A stretch of DNA of 64,000 nt. Origin: Gloeocapsopsis sp. IPPAS B-1203. Lineage in GTDB: Bacteria; Cyanobacteriota; Cyanobacteriia; Cyanobacteriales; Chroococcidiopsidaceae. The translations under genes and the position numbers were made by a program. Of this stretch, positions 18,323 through 28,276 are shown piece by piece (the stretch's first letter is position 1; each line of letters opens with the position of its first letter). Under the pieces are notes generated by a model. That model made no database searches. It was not told the origin of the DNA and saw nothing but the letters and a program-made list of their open reading frames with translations. The DNA lies in NCBI RefSeq assembly GCF_002749975.1, contig NZ_PEIG01000012.1:1-64000 (forward strand), in the 5' to 3' direction.

Positions 18323-19072
18323 ATGGCAAATAAATTAGATGGAAAAGTTGCGTTAATTACAGGTGCGTCTTCTGGTATTGGTGAAGCGTCTGCATTAGCA
18401 TTAGCTGCTGAGGGTGCGAAAGTCGTTTTAGCCGCACGTCGTCTCGACCGCTTAGAGAAATTAGTCAGCCAAGTTAAAGATAGTGGAAAAGAAGCGATCG
18501 CAATTCAAACTGATATCACCGACCAAGCCCAAACAACCGAGATGCTGCAAAAAGCCAATGCTAATTTTGGTAGTGTAGACATCTTGATTAATAACGCAGG
18601 TGTCATGCTTACAGGACTAGTTGATGGTGCAGATACCTTAGACTGGCGGCGAATGGTCGATATCGATCTTCTCGGATTAATGTACGCAACGCACGCAGCT
18701 TTACCAATTATGAAAGAGCAAGGTAGCGGACATATTATTAATATTGCTTCAGTAGCAGGTCGGCTGACTTTTGCCAATTTTGCAGTTTACAATGCGGTCA
18801 AGTTTGGCGTTGTTGCTTTTAGTGATGCGCTGCGTAAGGAAGTGTACCAAAATAAAGTTCGCGTAACTGTCATTGAACCTGGTGCAGTTGCTACCGAATT
18901 AACAAACCACATCACCGATCAAGAATCTAAGCAGCAAGTCGAAGGAATGTATCAATCAGTAACACCTCTAGAAAGTGAAGATATTGCCAATGCTATTCTT
19001 TATGCAGTGACACAGCCTGCACGGGTGAACGTGAATGAAATTCTGATCATGCCAACAGATCAGGTATTGTAG
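18323..19072 (+). CDS. short-chain dehydrogenase/reductase
   Basis: A 249-aa classical SDR. The nucleotide motif is ITGASSGIGEA, the structural motif NNAGVM, the active-site Ser lies in NIASVAGRL, and Tyr/Lys lie in VYNAVKFGV. The close resembles the YdfG/serine-3-dehydrogenase-like group. ATG at 18323 has AAAGGAAAG 6-7 nt upstream and is preferred over the TTG at 18299. It follows the frameshifted SDR by 80 bp; two SDRs in a row suggest one may have replaced the other functionally. Confidence 0.9.
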   Translation: MANKLDGKVALITGASSGIGEASALALAAEGAKVVLAARRLDRLEKLVSQVKDSGKEAIAIQTDITDQAQTTEMLQKANANFGSVDILINNAGVMLTGLVDGADTLDWRRMVDIDLLGLMYATHAALPIMKEQGSGHIINIASVAGRLTFANFAVYNAVKFGVVAFSDALRKEVYQNKVRVTVIEPGAVATELTNHITDQESKQQVEGMYQSVTPLESEDIANAILYAVTQPARVNVNEILIMPTDQVL

Positions 19073-19216
19073 AGCTACTTATGTAAAACGGTAATAAGAA
19101 AGCATTTAGCATTCTCGCAGTGAGCATTTAATACTTCAACACAAGCTAAATGCTAATTGCTACCAATTACTAATTACCAACGTACAAGCTAATACTTATC
19201 ACTCTGAGGAAAACTA

Positions 19217-20587
19217 ATGGAAACCGCAGATGCGATTGTGATTGGTAGCGGACAAGGTGGAGTTCCTCTAGCTGTTGACTTGGCAAAGGAAGGGCGTAAG
19301 GTTATTTTATTTGAGCGCGATGCGTTGGGAGGAAGTTGCATTAATTATGGTTGCACTCCTTCTAAGGCATTTTTAGCCGCAGCCCATGCCGCAGGACGTG
19401 CCCGTAAAGCTGATAAATTAGGCATTCACACTCAAGTTAGTGTTGATTTTTCTGCTGTGATGGAACGAGTACGCAATATTCGTCATAGTTTCAACCAAGG
19501 AACTAATAAGCGGTTGCGCGATGCTGGAGTTCAAGTAATATGTGCAGAGGCATCATTTAGTGGCGATCGCATCGTTACAAGCCAAGATATCACTGTCCAA
19601 GCCCCATTGATCATTATCAATACAGGGACATCTTCGCTAGTTCCCAATATTCCTGGTTTAGCAAAAACCCCCTATCTTACCAATCACAACTTTTTTGACT
19701 TACAGCAACTTCCACCACGGCTATTAGTTATTGGCGGTGGCTACATTGGATTAGAACTAGGACAAGGATTATTGCGCTTAGGCAGTGAAACACATATCAT
19801 CGTGCGGGGCGATCGCATCTTAGATCGTGAAGAAGTAGATGTCAGTCAAACGCTTGCTGAAGCATTGCAAGAAGAAGGTATTCACCTACATTTTCAAGTA
19901 AATGTCGAACAAGTTGTCTATAACGACGATGTGTTTACGGTGACACTGAGTAATGGCGAACAACTTCAAGGAGAAGCTTTATTAGTTGCTACGGGACGCA
20001 AACCTAATACAGATCTCAATACTACAGCAAGTGGGATTGAGTTAGACAAAGGTTACGTCAAAATTGATGACCATTTTCAGACGACTTGTGCGGGAATTTA
20101 TGCGATCGGAGATGTTGCCAAACAACCTGCATTTACTCACGTCTCTTGGGAAGACTACCGTCGGTTGAAAGCAATTTTATGCGGTGAAAGTCGTACTCGC
20201 AGCGATCGCGTACTCGGTTACGCTATCTATACCGAACCACAAGTTGGCAGAGTGGGAATAACGCTAGAACAAGCCCAGAAACAAGGAATTAATGCACAGG
20301 CTGTGACTTTACCCATGAGCCAAATTGCGCGGGCGATTGAATGGGGACACGATCGCGGCTTTTATCGTATGGTTATCGATCGAGATACTGACCAAATTTT
20401 AGGCGCAACGTTAGTAGGTTACGAGACTGCTGAGTTAGTTCATGTGTTTTTATCGTTAATGGAAGCCAAAGCAACTTGGCAATTACTCGAACAATCAGTT
20501 CACATTCATCCGACTTATGGTGAAGCATTGCCGAGCTTAGCACGGCTACTTTTAGGAGAGAACTTACCGTTTTGCCCGAATATGTGA
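19217..20587 (+). CDS. mercuric reductase-like flavoprotein disulfide reductase
   Basis: A 456-aa pyridine nucleotide-disulfide oxidoreductase. FAD binding is at IGSGQGGVPLA, the redox-active disulfide is GGSCINYGCTPSK, NAD(P)H binding is at VIGGGYIGLELGQ, and the second FAD contact is YAIGDV. The C-terminal dimerisation domain ends with HIHPTYGEALPS, the family's active-site His-x-x-x-x-Glu. The tail lacks the Cys pair of true MerA and no N-terminal heavy-metal domain is present, so it is a MerA-like reductase of unknown substrate. GAGG lies 8 nt upstream of ATG. Confidence 0.88.
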   Translation: METADAIVIGSGQGGVPLAVDLAKEGRKVILFERDALGGSCINYGCTPSKAFLAAAHAAGRARKADKLGIHTQVSVDFSAVMERVRNIRHSFNQGTNKRLRDAGVQVICAEASFSGDRIVTSQDITVQAPLIIINTGTSSLVPNIPGLAKTPYLTNHNFFDLQQLPPRLLVIGGGYIGLELGQGLLRLGSETHIIVRGDRILDREEVDVSQTLAEALQEEGIHLHFQVNVEQVVYNDDVFTVTLSNGEQLQGEALLVATGRKPNTDLNTTASGIELDKGYVKIDDHFQTTCAGIYAIGDVAKQPAFTHVSWEDYRRLKAILCGESRTRSDRVLGYAIYTEPQVGRVGITLEQAQKQGINAQAVTLPMSQIARAIEWGHDRGFYRMVIDRDTDQILGATLVGYETAELVHVFLSLMEAKATWQLLEQSVHIHPTYGEALPSLARLLLGENLPFCPNM

Positions 20588-20622
20588 TGATTGGTAGTAA
20601 GCGATCGCTCTTTTTGAGAGAG

Positions 20623-21390
20623 TTAATTCATTTTAGGAAGCGGCATAAACACTTTTTGTAAATCATATTTTTCACTTCCGTGTGTTTCATCAGCAAGATT
20701 TGTATAAAGCCATTCAAGATGCGCGCAGAGTCCTTCCAAATCAGGAAATAGTTCTGCTGAATTAACACCTAAACGATCTAATTGAAAACGAAAAAGTGCA
20801 AACTTCTCTGGTGGGATGATTAACTTTGTTAATCGAGAAATATACGCTGCTTCTGTATCTAATGCTGCAAACTTTTCTGTATCTACATCAAAATAGTGCG
20901 CTGTAAACCAGCCCCACTGTGCTTTAATTCTCTCTGTAATGAGTCTCGGTTGAAGCAAGGAAATTTTATTAATTTGGAATGGAACTTCATGTTTAAAGGT
21001 AGATATATAATCTTCAGAATTTGGCTGGAATAGCCAAATCACACCATGTTGATTTTCAGCAGGTGGTTTGCAAACTGTAAACCAAAGCGCAGCTAGCGGA
21101 ATGACACTCCAGTCAAGTAGTCGTGTTGCTAATCCATGATGTTGCATGATTGCTAACCATTCCCAATCATTAGCTGGTTTTTCCTTAAGATAGGGAACAC
21201 TTAGCAGTTTAAAATTATTTAACATTGCCTGTTCAGCTTCCAAAACAGGCAACGTAGTTGACAAACGAGCTATTTTAGGTAGTAGGTGCAAGTCTCTTCT
21301 TTGTCCGCGATAAAGTGCACGTTTGCCACGGTTGACATCACCAAGACATTCTACAAATTCCGGAACTGAGTTAACAATAATTTCCTGCAT
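20623..21390 (-). CDS. FRG domain protein
   Basis: A 255-aa protein with the FRG domain (PF08867) named for its core motif: ALYRGQRRDLHLLPKIAR near residue 25, then WEWLAIMQHHGLATRLLDWS near residue 80 and AALWFTV. FRG proteins are widespread in bacteria and phages, often near defence genes, with no settled biochemistry. It is convergent with the MerA-like gene. The regulatory region upstream is long. Confidence 0.85.
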   Translation of the reverse strand: MQEIIVNSVPEFVECLGDVNRGKRALYRGQRRDLHLLPKIARLSTTLPVLEAEQAMLNNFKLLSVPYLKEKPANDWEWLAIMQHHGLATRLLDWSVIPLAALWFTVCKPPAENQHGVIWLFQPNSEDYISTFKHEVPFQINKISLLQPRLITERIKAQWGWFTAHYFDVDTEKFAALDTEAAYISRLTKLIIPPEKFALFRFQLDRLGVNSAELFPDLEGLCAHLEWLYTNLADETHGSEKYDLQKVFMPLPKMN

Positions 21391-21921
21391 TGGTCACTGA
21401 ACGCCTAATGTTTTAAAGATTGATATATTCTTGCAACATAATAAGCTTGTTTAAATAAATGCTTCTAAACGTGACCTAAACCGCGAGCAAAATTTAGAAT
21501 CCTTGCTGAAGCGAAATAATCTTTTGATTTTTTGTCATTGCCAGGCACTTTCACTAAACTCAAATCTTTTTCATGTCATTATTTCCACGATTGTGGCTTT
21601 CTCCAATTTGCCAAAAGAAAACTGACATCTGATGGCAATATCTTTTGGATACTCAATTTTTACTACTTTCGATTGCCATTGACACGCTGTAGTATAGTTA
21701 TTGATTTCAACCCAACACTTTGTCACTACTTGAAAGTAACAATAAGCTTTTCTAAAGACTACTTGTGTGGTTTTACGTAAATCAAGGGTAATAAATGAGT
21801 AATACTGAACTAGGCTGAACTTTACAACGTAGACACTTACTATAGCAGAAATTATTTTGGTTTAAGCGATCGCTTGCCAAATACAAATACTAAGCAAATT
21901 TTAATTATTAGACTAGAGTCA

Positions 21922-21945
21922 CTTCTACAACTCTAGCTGTAGAAG
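21922..21945. repeat. 8-bp perfect hairpin
   Basis: CTTCTACA and TGTAGAAG form a perfect 8-bp stem around the 8-nt loop ACTCTAGC. There is no T-tract, so a classical terminator is unlikely. It may be an operator or part of the antiporter leader. Confidence 0.4.
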
Positions 21946-22080
21946 GTAGTTTGAACAGTTGCGAGGATCTTTAATTGAGTAACAAACATATTCTTGTGCT
22001 ATCTACTTAATAGTCTTGGATAATTTGTATTCTACAATACGATTAACTTTGACAAATTTCGCTTTGACAACAGATAGATC

Positions 22081-22094
22081 GTGTAGTGCTACAC
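22081..22094. promoter_or_regulatory. palindromic operator candidate upstream of antiporter
   Basis: GTGTAGTGCTACAC is a perfect 6+6 palindrome with a TG centre, 67 bp before the antiporter start. It lies between two pairs of TTGACA hexamers. The layout suggests a repressor or activator site overlapping a promoter; no regulator is identified. Confidence 0.35.
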
Positions 22095-22160
22095 ATAGCA
22101 GTACAAATATCGACTATCCTTGACAAAAGATTTTGACAGGAATTTTGCCAAATCTCCAAC

Positions 22161-24053
22161 ATGGAAGCATCGTTTGAACTTACCTTGCAAATGGTTATTG
22201 CCGTAGTCGCAGGCATCGGCGCTCAGGTAGTGGCAGAATACCTCAAAGTACCGAGCATCGTATTTTTGTTGCTATTCGGCATTGTGCTAGGTGCTGATGG
22301 AATTGGATTACTTCATCCTCATTCGTTAGGTCCTGGTTTAGAAGTCATTGTTGCCCTCTCAACAGCAGTCATCTTGTTTGAGGGTGGCTTTAACTTAGAA
22401 CTGCGAGAATTAGGCAAAGTTTCTGGGAGTTTACGTAATCTTGTAACGCTAGGAACCGCAATTACGCTTGTGGGGGCGGGAATGGCGGCTCACTGGTTGA
22501 GTGAGTTTCCGTGGACGATCGCCTTTCTCTATGCTTCCTTGGTCGTTGTGACGGGACCTACTGTTATCAGCCCTCTTCTCAAACTTGTCAAAGTCGAACG
22601 TCAAGTTGCCACGCTTTTAGAGGGAGAAGGAGTTTTAATTGACCCTGTAGGGGCGATTCTCGCCGTTGTGATTCTCGACACGATTCTGAATGGTGAAACT
22701 GACCCAGTTCGCGCTATTAGTGGCTTAATTCTACGTCTAGGCATTGGCGGAGGGATTGGTGCGATCGGTGGCTGGCTATTCGGCTTAATGTTTAAACGTG
22801 GCAATTTTCTGTCAGACGAACTAAAAAATCTCGTCGTTTTAGCTGGAGTCTGGGGATTATTTACCTTAGCCCAACTCGTTCGTAGTGAATCAGGATTGAT
22901 GGCAACAGTAGTAGCAGGTATTGTGCTGCGAGCCTCATCTGTACCAGAAGAAAGGTTATTGCGGCGATTTAAAGGACAGCTAACCATTCTAGGCGTGTCA
23001 GTGCTGTTTATCCTACTCTCAGCAGATTTATCGCTAGCTAGTATCTTGGCGTTAGGCTGGGGCAGCTTATTGACAGTTTTGGTACTCATGTTTGTGATTC
23101 GTCCCCTAAATGTAGGGATATGTACTTGGAATAGTGACCTCAACTGGCGGCAAAAGCTGTTTTTATGCTGGATAGCACCACGAGGAATTGTTTCAGCATC
23201 AGTTGCTTCTTTGTTTTCAATTTTCTTAACAGAACGAGGAATCAACGGTGGAGATTCAATTAAAGCACTCGTTTTTTTGACAATTATATTAACTGTCGTT
23301 TGTCAAGGATTAACTGCCGCTTGGGTTGCCAGTTGGTTACAGATTACGTCTACAGAAGCCACAGGAGCCGTAATTGTTGGCTGTAATCCTTTGAGTGTTT
23401 TAATTGCTCGTTTATTTAAAGAACGCGGTGAGCCTGTCGTCATGATTGATACTGATCCCGTAGCAGCACAACAAGCTGAAGCTGAAAATATTCGCGTGAT
23501 AGTCCGTAGTGCTTTAGATAGGGGCGTGTTAGAAGAAGCAGAACTTACCTCATTGGGAACTTTTTTGGCAATGACGAATAATGGTGAAGTCAATTTTGTT
23601 TTGGCACAGCGGGCTGCTGAAGAATTTTCCCCCCCACGAGTTTTGGCAGTGTTTCCACGCAACCCTGAAGCTAATAATGCTACTGGCAACCCAAAGGTGC
23701 AGCAAGCTTTTGTCTCCGACTTACCATTGAAAACCTGGAATGAATATCTCAAAGACGGACGAGTTAAGTTAGGCACAACAACCTTAACTGAACAAGAGTT
23801 TTCTTTTCAACAAGCTCATCTACAAGCCTTAATGCGTGCTGAAGAGATTGTTCCTTTGTTTCTGGAGCGAGAAGATCGGTTTTTAATTGCACCAGCAACA
23901 ACAGAAGACTGGCAACCAAGCGATCGCATTATTTACATCTTGCACGATCCCAGACCAAATCTCTTAAAACGCTTATCGGGCGATCGCAATGCCACACGTT
24001 TGAATATGGAAAAGCTTTCTAAAGTTGAAGAAGTCCCGATTCCACCACTTTAG
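22161..24053 (+). CDS. CPA1-type Na+/H+ antiporter with TrkA-N domain
   Basis: A 630-aa membrane protein. About 12 helices cover residues 5-395 and include the CPA1 core: ILFEGGFNLELRELG, VVTGPTVISPLL and the ion-binding segment LLEGEGVLIDPVGAI with its key acidic residue. Residues about 400-520 form a TrkA-N Rossmann domain (GAVIVGCNPLSVLIARLFKE, then DTDPVAAQQAE), which usually binds NAD(H) and gates transport. It probably extrudes Na+ or K+ in exchange for protons and helps pH and salt homeostasis. It is the only gene in its unit and is convergent with the HlyD gene. Confidence 0.9.
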   Translation: MEASFELTLQMVIAVVAGIGAQVVAEYLKVPSIVFLLLFGIVLGADGIGLLHPHSLGPGLEVIVALSTAVILFEGGFNLELRELGKVSGSLRNLVTLGTAITLVGAGMAAHWLSEFPWTIAFLYASLVVVTGPTVISPLLKLVKVERQVATLLEGEGVLIDPVGAILAVVILDTILNGETDPVRAISGLILRLGIGGGIGAIGGWLFGLMFKRGNFLSDELKNLVVLAGVWGLFTLAQLVRSESGLMATVVAGIVLRASSVPEERLLRRFKGQLTILGVSVLFILLSADLSLASILALGWGSLLTVLVLMFVIRPLNVGICTWNSDLNWRQKLFLCWIAPRGIVSASVASLFSIFLTERGINGGDSIKALVFLTIILTVVCQGLTAAWVASWLQITSTEATGAVIVGCNPLSVLIARLFKERGEPVVMIDTDPVAAQQAEAENIRVIVRSALDRGVLEEAELTSLGTFLAMTNNGEVNFVLAQRAAEEFSPPRVLAVFPRNPEANNATGNPKVQQAFVSDLPLKTWNEYLKDGRVKLGTTTLTEQEFSFQQAHLQALMRAEEIVPLFLEREDRFLIAPATTEDWQPSDRIIYILHDPRPNLLKRLSGDRNATRLNMEKLSKVEEVPIPPL

Positions 24054-24072
24054 CAGAAGTTTTAATAACAAC

Positions 24073-25368
24073 TTATAAATCTACGATTAATCTTGCTTTT
24101 CTCAGCACAAATTGCCAAGCTGTTTCTTTTTTAGAGATAATATCAGCTGTAGCGTCCATTCCTGATTGAATGCGGCACTGTCTATTACCACTTCCTAGGG
24201 AAACACTTTGTGGTTGAATTGTCACATCAAAGTAAGTAGCAGCGCTATTGTTTTGTGGTGCGATCGCATCAGGAGAAATACCACTGACAATACCTGAAAG
24301 AGTACCATAATCAGGGTAGGGACAGGCATCAACACGCAATTGAACTGTTTGACCAACTGCTACTTTTTCAATATCCTGAGTTGCGATCGCTGCTTTAATC
24401 ACTAATGGTGCATTCACTGGAGCAATCTCAGCTATGGGTTCACTCGAACGCACAACTTGACCAGGGTTACGCAAATTGAGTTTGAGAATAATGCCATCAC
24501 TGGTAGCAACAAGAGTACTTTTTTGCAGTTGAATTTCAATTTGTTTGATTTCTGTTTGAGCTTGACTAATTTGATTTTGAATTTCAATTTCCTGCTGAAT
24601 AAGAGTTTGCTTTTCTTTTTTTAAAGTAGCAATATTTGCTTCACCTCTAGCGTTTTCTTGAGCAACTCTTTCTTGCGCAATTGTTACTGTTGCTAAACTT
24701 GGATTAACTACTGCTTTTGCTTTTTCTAATCTAGCTGATGCAGATTTAACATCTGATTCTTTTTCTTTAAATTGTAGTTGTGAGATCACTCCTGCTTGGA
24801 CGAGTTGTTGATATCTAGCCATTTCATCCTTAGCTAATTCTAAAGCTATTTTGGCTACTTGCAAGTCTGCTTGAGTTGTCAATAATTGTTGTTGGCGTTC
24901 TTGTTGTTGGCGTTCTAAATCTGCTTGAGCAGCTGCGATCGCTCGATTAATTGATTCAGATTCAGCTAAAATTTGAGTATCTAAAGCACTAATTTGAGCA
25001 GCAACTTGAGATTGTTGTAATTTACGCTGCTGAATGTTGTTAAGCAACTGCTTTTTTTGAATCTGCAGTTGCTCTTGATCGAGATGAGCGATCGCATCTC
25101 CTTGTTTAACTAATTGATTCTCTTTGACAAGAAGACTTTTAACTGTTCCCTCCATTTCTGTATGAACTAAACGCACTTCTCCTACAGGGCGCACAGTTGC
25201 AGCAGCTTTTACCTTAACATTATATTTAATAAATGAAGAAAGGGCGATCGCCGCAGCCACACTTCCAACTAGAAATATTCCTGTTAAAGATGTCCAACGA
25301 CTAATAGGAGGAAGAAATTCATCACTGTTAACTGAGTGGAAGCTTTTTCTTTCTGGATTATAAAGCAT
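24073..25368 (-). CDS. HlyD-family membrane fusion protein of a type I exporter
   Basis: A 431-aa periplasmic adaptor. One membrane anchor lies at residues about 27-46, a lipoyl half-motif at VKSLLVKENQLVKQGDAIAHLD, a long coiled coil of Gln/Lys/Glu-rich heptads at about 105-275, and the second lipoyl half and beta-barrel follow (DGIILKLNLRNPGQVV). It is 74 bp downstream of the C39 ABC exporter gene on the same strand and surely works with it. The outer-membrane TolC-like channel is not encoded in this window. Confidence 0.9.
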   Translation of the reverse strand: MLYNPERKSFHSVNSDEFLPPISRWTSLTGIFLVGSVAAAIALSSFIKYNVKVKAAATVRPVGEVRLVHTEMEGTVKSLLVKENQLVKQGDAIAHLDQEQLQIQKKQLLNNIQQRKLQQSQVAAQISALDTQILAESESINRAIAAAQADLERQQQERQQQLLTTQADLQVAKIALELAKDEMARYQQLVQAGVISQLQFKEKESDVKSASARLEKAKAVVNPSLATVTIAQERVAQENARGEANIATLKKEKQTLIQQEIEIQNQISQAQTEIKQIEIQLQKSTLVATSDGIILKLNLRNPGQVVRSSEPIAEIAPVNAPLVIKAAIATQDIEKVAVGQTVQLRVDACPYPDYGTLSGIVSGISPDAIAPQNNSAATYFDVTIQPQSVSLGSGNRQCRIQSGMDATADIISKKETAWQFVLRKARLIVDL

Positions 25369-25442
25369 AATTATTACTTAATATCAGTTGATAGTTGATA
25401 GTTAGCTGTTCTACTAGTTTTTAATCACTAGTCACTATCATT

Positions 25443-27593
25443 TCAAGGAATTAAAAAATCTATATGTTCTCCAACTTTGGAGTGTAATTCTTCTACAGTT
25501 CCTTGCAGTTTTAACTCTCCCTGGTCTAGTAATACAATCCAATCAGCTCGATTAATGACTTTAGGACGATGGCTGATTAAAATGGTAGTTTTACCACGAC
25601 GATAACGTAACAATCGATCTAAAACTTGCGCTTCACTTACGGGGTCAAGTCCAGCAGTAGATTCATCTAAAATAAGTACTGGTGGCTCTGTAACGATCGC
25701 TCTTGCTATCGCTAAACGTTGGCGCTGTCCGCCAGAAATATTAGCACCAAATTCTCCCAAAATTGTTTGATATTTGTCAGGGAGTTTACTGATAAATTCG
25801 TCAGCTTCAGCGATTTGACAAGCTCTCACAATCTGTTCAAATGTAGCGTGTGGTGCGCCTAAGCGGAAGTTTTCAATAATAGAGCGGTTCCAAAAGTGGG
25901 CTTCTTGAGGAACGAGAACAACTTGCTGGCGGAGACAATCGAGGGAAAGATCTTCTAAATTATAAATGCCAATCCGAATATTACCAGATTGCAACGGATA
26001 TAAACCAGCAATTAACTTAGCTAAAGTACTTTTACCACAGCCAGATTTACCAATAATGGCAATAGCTTTACCACCAGGAATTGTCAAAGAAAAGTCTTTA
26101 ATTAAATCAACTCTACCAGGATAGTGAAAATTAACTTTTGTACAGGTAATATCAGCATTTGGAGAAATGTTAGCAAGCGATTTTTTTTCATCACCCCGAT
26201 CTTCTGGAGTTGTGTCTATCACTTCGGTAAGTCGTTGTGTTGCCGTTTTCACTCTTGTGAATTCATCAACAAAATTAATAAGTGTACTAATTAAGGCAAG
26301 AAAATTACCGTTCATTGAGTTAAAAGCTAATAACTTACCAATGCTGAGATTTTCTGCAGGATTAATGACTAAATTGCCACCAAACCACAGTAAAACAACA
26401 CCACTGATAGCAGAAACTAAACTAGAAGAAGTATGATTAATAATACTAATTTGAGTTGTCCGAAAAGTAAGGTTAGCAAGGCGGCTAAACCGACTTTGTA
26501 GTTCTTCCCAAAATTGTGGTGCGGATGTGGTACTTTTTACCGTAAGTGCGCCTTTAAAGGTTTCGACTAAAACACCTTGAGTCTCTGCTTCTACTACTAA
26601 AAGGTTACGGGTTTTTTGTTGCAAGGTTGGTTGAAAAATTACTGTAGACAGTGTCATGGCTAAGGCAGCACATACAGCTACCAAAGTCAATTTCCAACTG
26701 TAGAAAATCATCAATCCTAAAGAGATGAGAGCAATAAAAAATTTACTAGGTAAACTGACAACAACTTGAGAAACTAGCTGATTAATTTGGGTGATATCGC
26801 GAAGTCTGCTAACAATTTCTCCACTACGACGTGCTTCGTAATAACTCAGCGGTAATCGTAAAATTTGCTGCCCAAATTCTAGAACTAATCCTAATTCTAA
26901 GCGTTGTGCAAAGTGAGCAATTAAGTTAGATTGCACAAACGAAAGACTGCTGGAAACTACATTCATCACAACTACAGCGATCGCAACTGTTGTCAGCAAC
27001 TCTGTATCGCCTCGAACGAGTACGTCATCAGTAAGAATTTGTAGTAAAAATGGGGAGGCTAAAGAAAGTAGCCCTAAAACGAGATTAATTGGTAAAGCTT
27101 GCGCTAGGATTCCGCGATAAGTCCAGACACGCTGAAAAAAACGTCCAAATCCACCTATGCGATCGTTTTCTTGGGCGACAAAGCGAATGGGATCTGGTTC
27201 TAGTAACAGCATCAACCAATCTGTCCATCCTGCTGCTAACTCTTGTTTAGAGAGATAACGCAAGCCTACTGCTGGATCTGCAATGACACATTTTTTACCT
27301 TTCTTGCCATGTAAAACAACCCAGTGATTTCCTTTCCAATGAATAATTGCTGGTAACGGTGCTTTATTGATTTGGTTTAATATTTCTGCTGAAGTTTTGA
27401 CTGGACGTGCATTAAAACCAAGCGTTTCTGCACCTCGCTTTATTCCTAATAAAGTTGTTCCTTGTTGTCCAGTGCCTACAACTTCACGAATGCGACTTAA
27501 GGTAAAATTACGACCGTAGTGTTTAGCAATTGAAGCAAGACAAGCTGCTCCGCAATCTTCTTCACTGTGTTGAGAAACGTAGGCGTATTTCAT
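25443..27593 (-). CDS. peptidase-containing ABC exporter (C39, double-glycine)
   Basis: A 716-aa exporter that cleaves and exports double-glycine leader peptides. The N-terminal C39 peptidase has Cys14 in EEDCGAACL, His90 in GNHWVVLHG and Asp106 in IADPAVG, so the triad is complete. A six-helix ABC membrane domain spans residues about 160-430. The ATPase domain has Walker A IGKSGCGKST, signature NISGGQRQRL and Walker B VLILDES. It lies upstream of HlyD and about 190 bp downstream of a double-glycine precursor gene, all on the minus strand. Confidence 0.94.
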   Translation of the reverse strand: MKYAYVSQHSEEDCGAACLASIAKHYGRNFTLSRIREVVGTGQQGTTLLGIKRGAETLGFNARPVKTSAEILNQINKAPLPAIIHWKGNHWVVLHGKKGKKCVIADPAVGLRYLSKQELAAGWTDWLMLLLEPDPIRFVAQENDRIGGFGRFFQRVWTYRGILAQALPINLVLGLLSLASPFLLQILTDDVLVRGDTELLTTVAIAVVVMNVVSSSLSFVQSNLIAHFAQRLELGLVLEFGQQILRLPLSYYEARRSGEIVSRLRDITQINQLVSQVVVSLPSKFFIALISLGLMIFYSWKLTLVAVCAALAMTLSTVIFQPTLQQKTRNLLVVEAETQGVLVETFKGALTVKSTTSAPQFWEELQSRFSRLANLTFRTTQISIINHTSSSLVSAISGVVLLWFGGNLVINPAENLSIGKLLAFNSMNGNFLALISTLINFVDEFTRVKTATQRLTEVIDTTPEDRGDEKKSLANISPNADITCTKVNFHYPGRVDLIKDFSLTIPGGKAIAIIGKSGCGKSTLAKLIAGLYPLQSGNIRIGIYNLEDLSLDCLRQQVVLVPQEAHFWNRSIIENFRLGAPHATFEQIVRACQIAEADEFISKLPDKYQTILGEFGANISGGQRQRLAIARAIVTEPPVLILDESTAGLDPVSEAQVLDRLLRYRRGKTTILISHRPKVINRADWIVLLDQGELKLQGTVEELHSKVGEHIDFLIP

Positions 27594-27781
27594 AGGTCAG
27601 AAATTAGCTTTTTTAATGTTTAAAGTATTAAAAAAAAGCACCTATAGCTTTGTAGATGCTTCTCAAAGTTCAAAAGATATAACTAATGTATTGGTAGGGT
27701 AAGGTTCATCAAACACCTTTAAATTCAATCAACCTTTGATTTAATCTGCCCATGCACAATCCAAGATATACTTGATACCTT

Positions 27782-28054
27782 TTAGACGATTGGGCTGCCT
27801 GCCCAATTAACTAAAGATTGAATTGCGTTTAGCCCATCATACATAGAACCACCTTGTAGAAAAGCTGTGTTGAGATAGTTATAGTAAGATATATAGTCAT
27901 ATTGGTGAGCTGCAATTATTGATGGATCTAAGGTTGCAACTATAGGTGCATACCAATTGCTCTGCCAATCATAACCACCTAAATTACCACCGTTAATGTC
28001 AGCAGCTTCTTCAGTTGTAAGATTAGTGAAAAGTGCTTGTTTGTTGTTCTCCAT
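27782..28054 (-). CDS. double-glycine precursor peptide 1
   Basis: A 90-aa peptide with a 23-residue leader ending in LTTEEAADINGG, the classical double-glycine site for C39 exporters. The predicted mature part is 67 aa, rich in Tyr, Trp and Asn, with no Cys, so lanthionine or disulfide crosslinks are not expected. AGGAG 7 nt before ATG is a strong ribosome-binding site. It sits next to the C39 exporter on the same strand. It could be a bacteriocin-like or signalling peptide; the core is not one I recognise. Confidence 0.82.
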   Translation of the reverse strand: MENNKQALFTNLTTEEAADINGGNLGGYDWQSNWYAPIVATLDPSIIAAHQYDYISYYNYLNTAFLQGGSMYDGLNAIQSLVNWAGSPIV

Positions 28055-28276
28055 ATTGATCTCCTCTGTTCAAATCAAAATCACTTTAAATTACTCATAA
28101 CTATTACTGGATTTGAGTTTTGTTGTGAGTAACTGTTGCTTTGATTTATACAGTAAAGAAAACAATGAACTGGTGCACTAACACTTTGTGCAAAGTTGAA
28201 TGTTAAGCTAAGAAAGATAAATTGCACAATTATGCAATTACCGTTGCAGAAACCTTCGCAAAGCTCTAACCGCTGA

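Larger units (their letters stand above)
21391..22160. other. long intergenic region before the antiporter
   Basis: 770 bp with no supported gene. An 82-codon TTG-started frame at 21532-21780 has no family features and no ribosome-binding site. The right half holds a perfect hairpin (21922-21945), a perfect hyphenated palindrome (22081-22094) and four TTGACA hexamers (22049, 22064, 22120, 22133), so it is probably a complex control region for the antiporter. Confidence 0.5.

Noticed and set aside
21532-21780. 82-codon plus-strand frame before the antiporter
   Set aside because: TTG start, no Shine-Dalgarno, no recognisable motif; the region looks regulatory.
22601-23245. 214-codon minus-strand frame opposite the antiporter
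   Set aside because: Long but antisense to a clear transporter gene; sequence is low in structure and typical of a codon-bias shadow.
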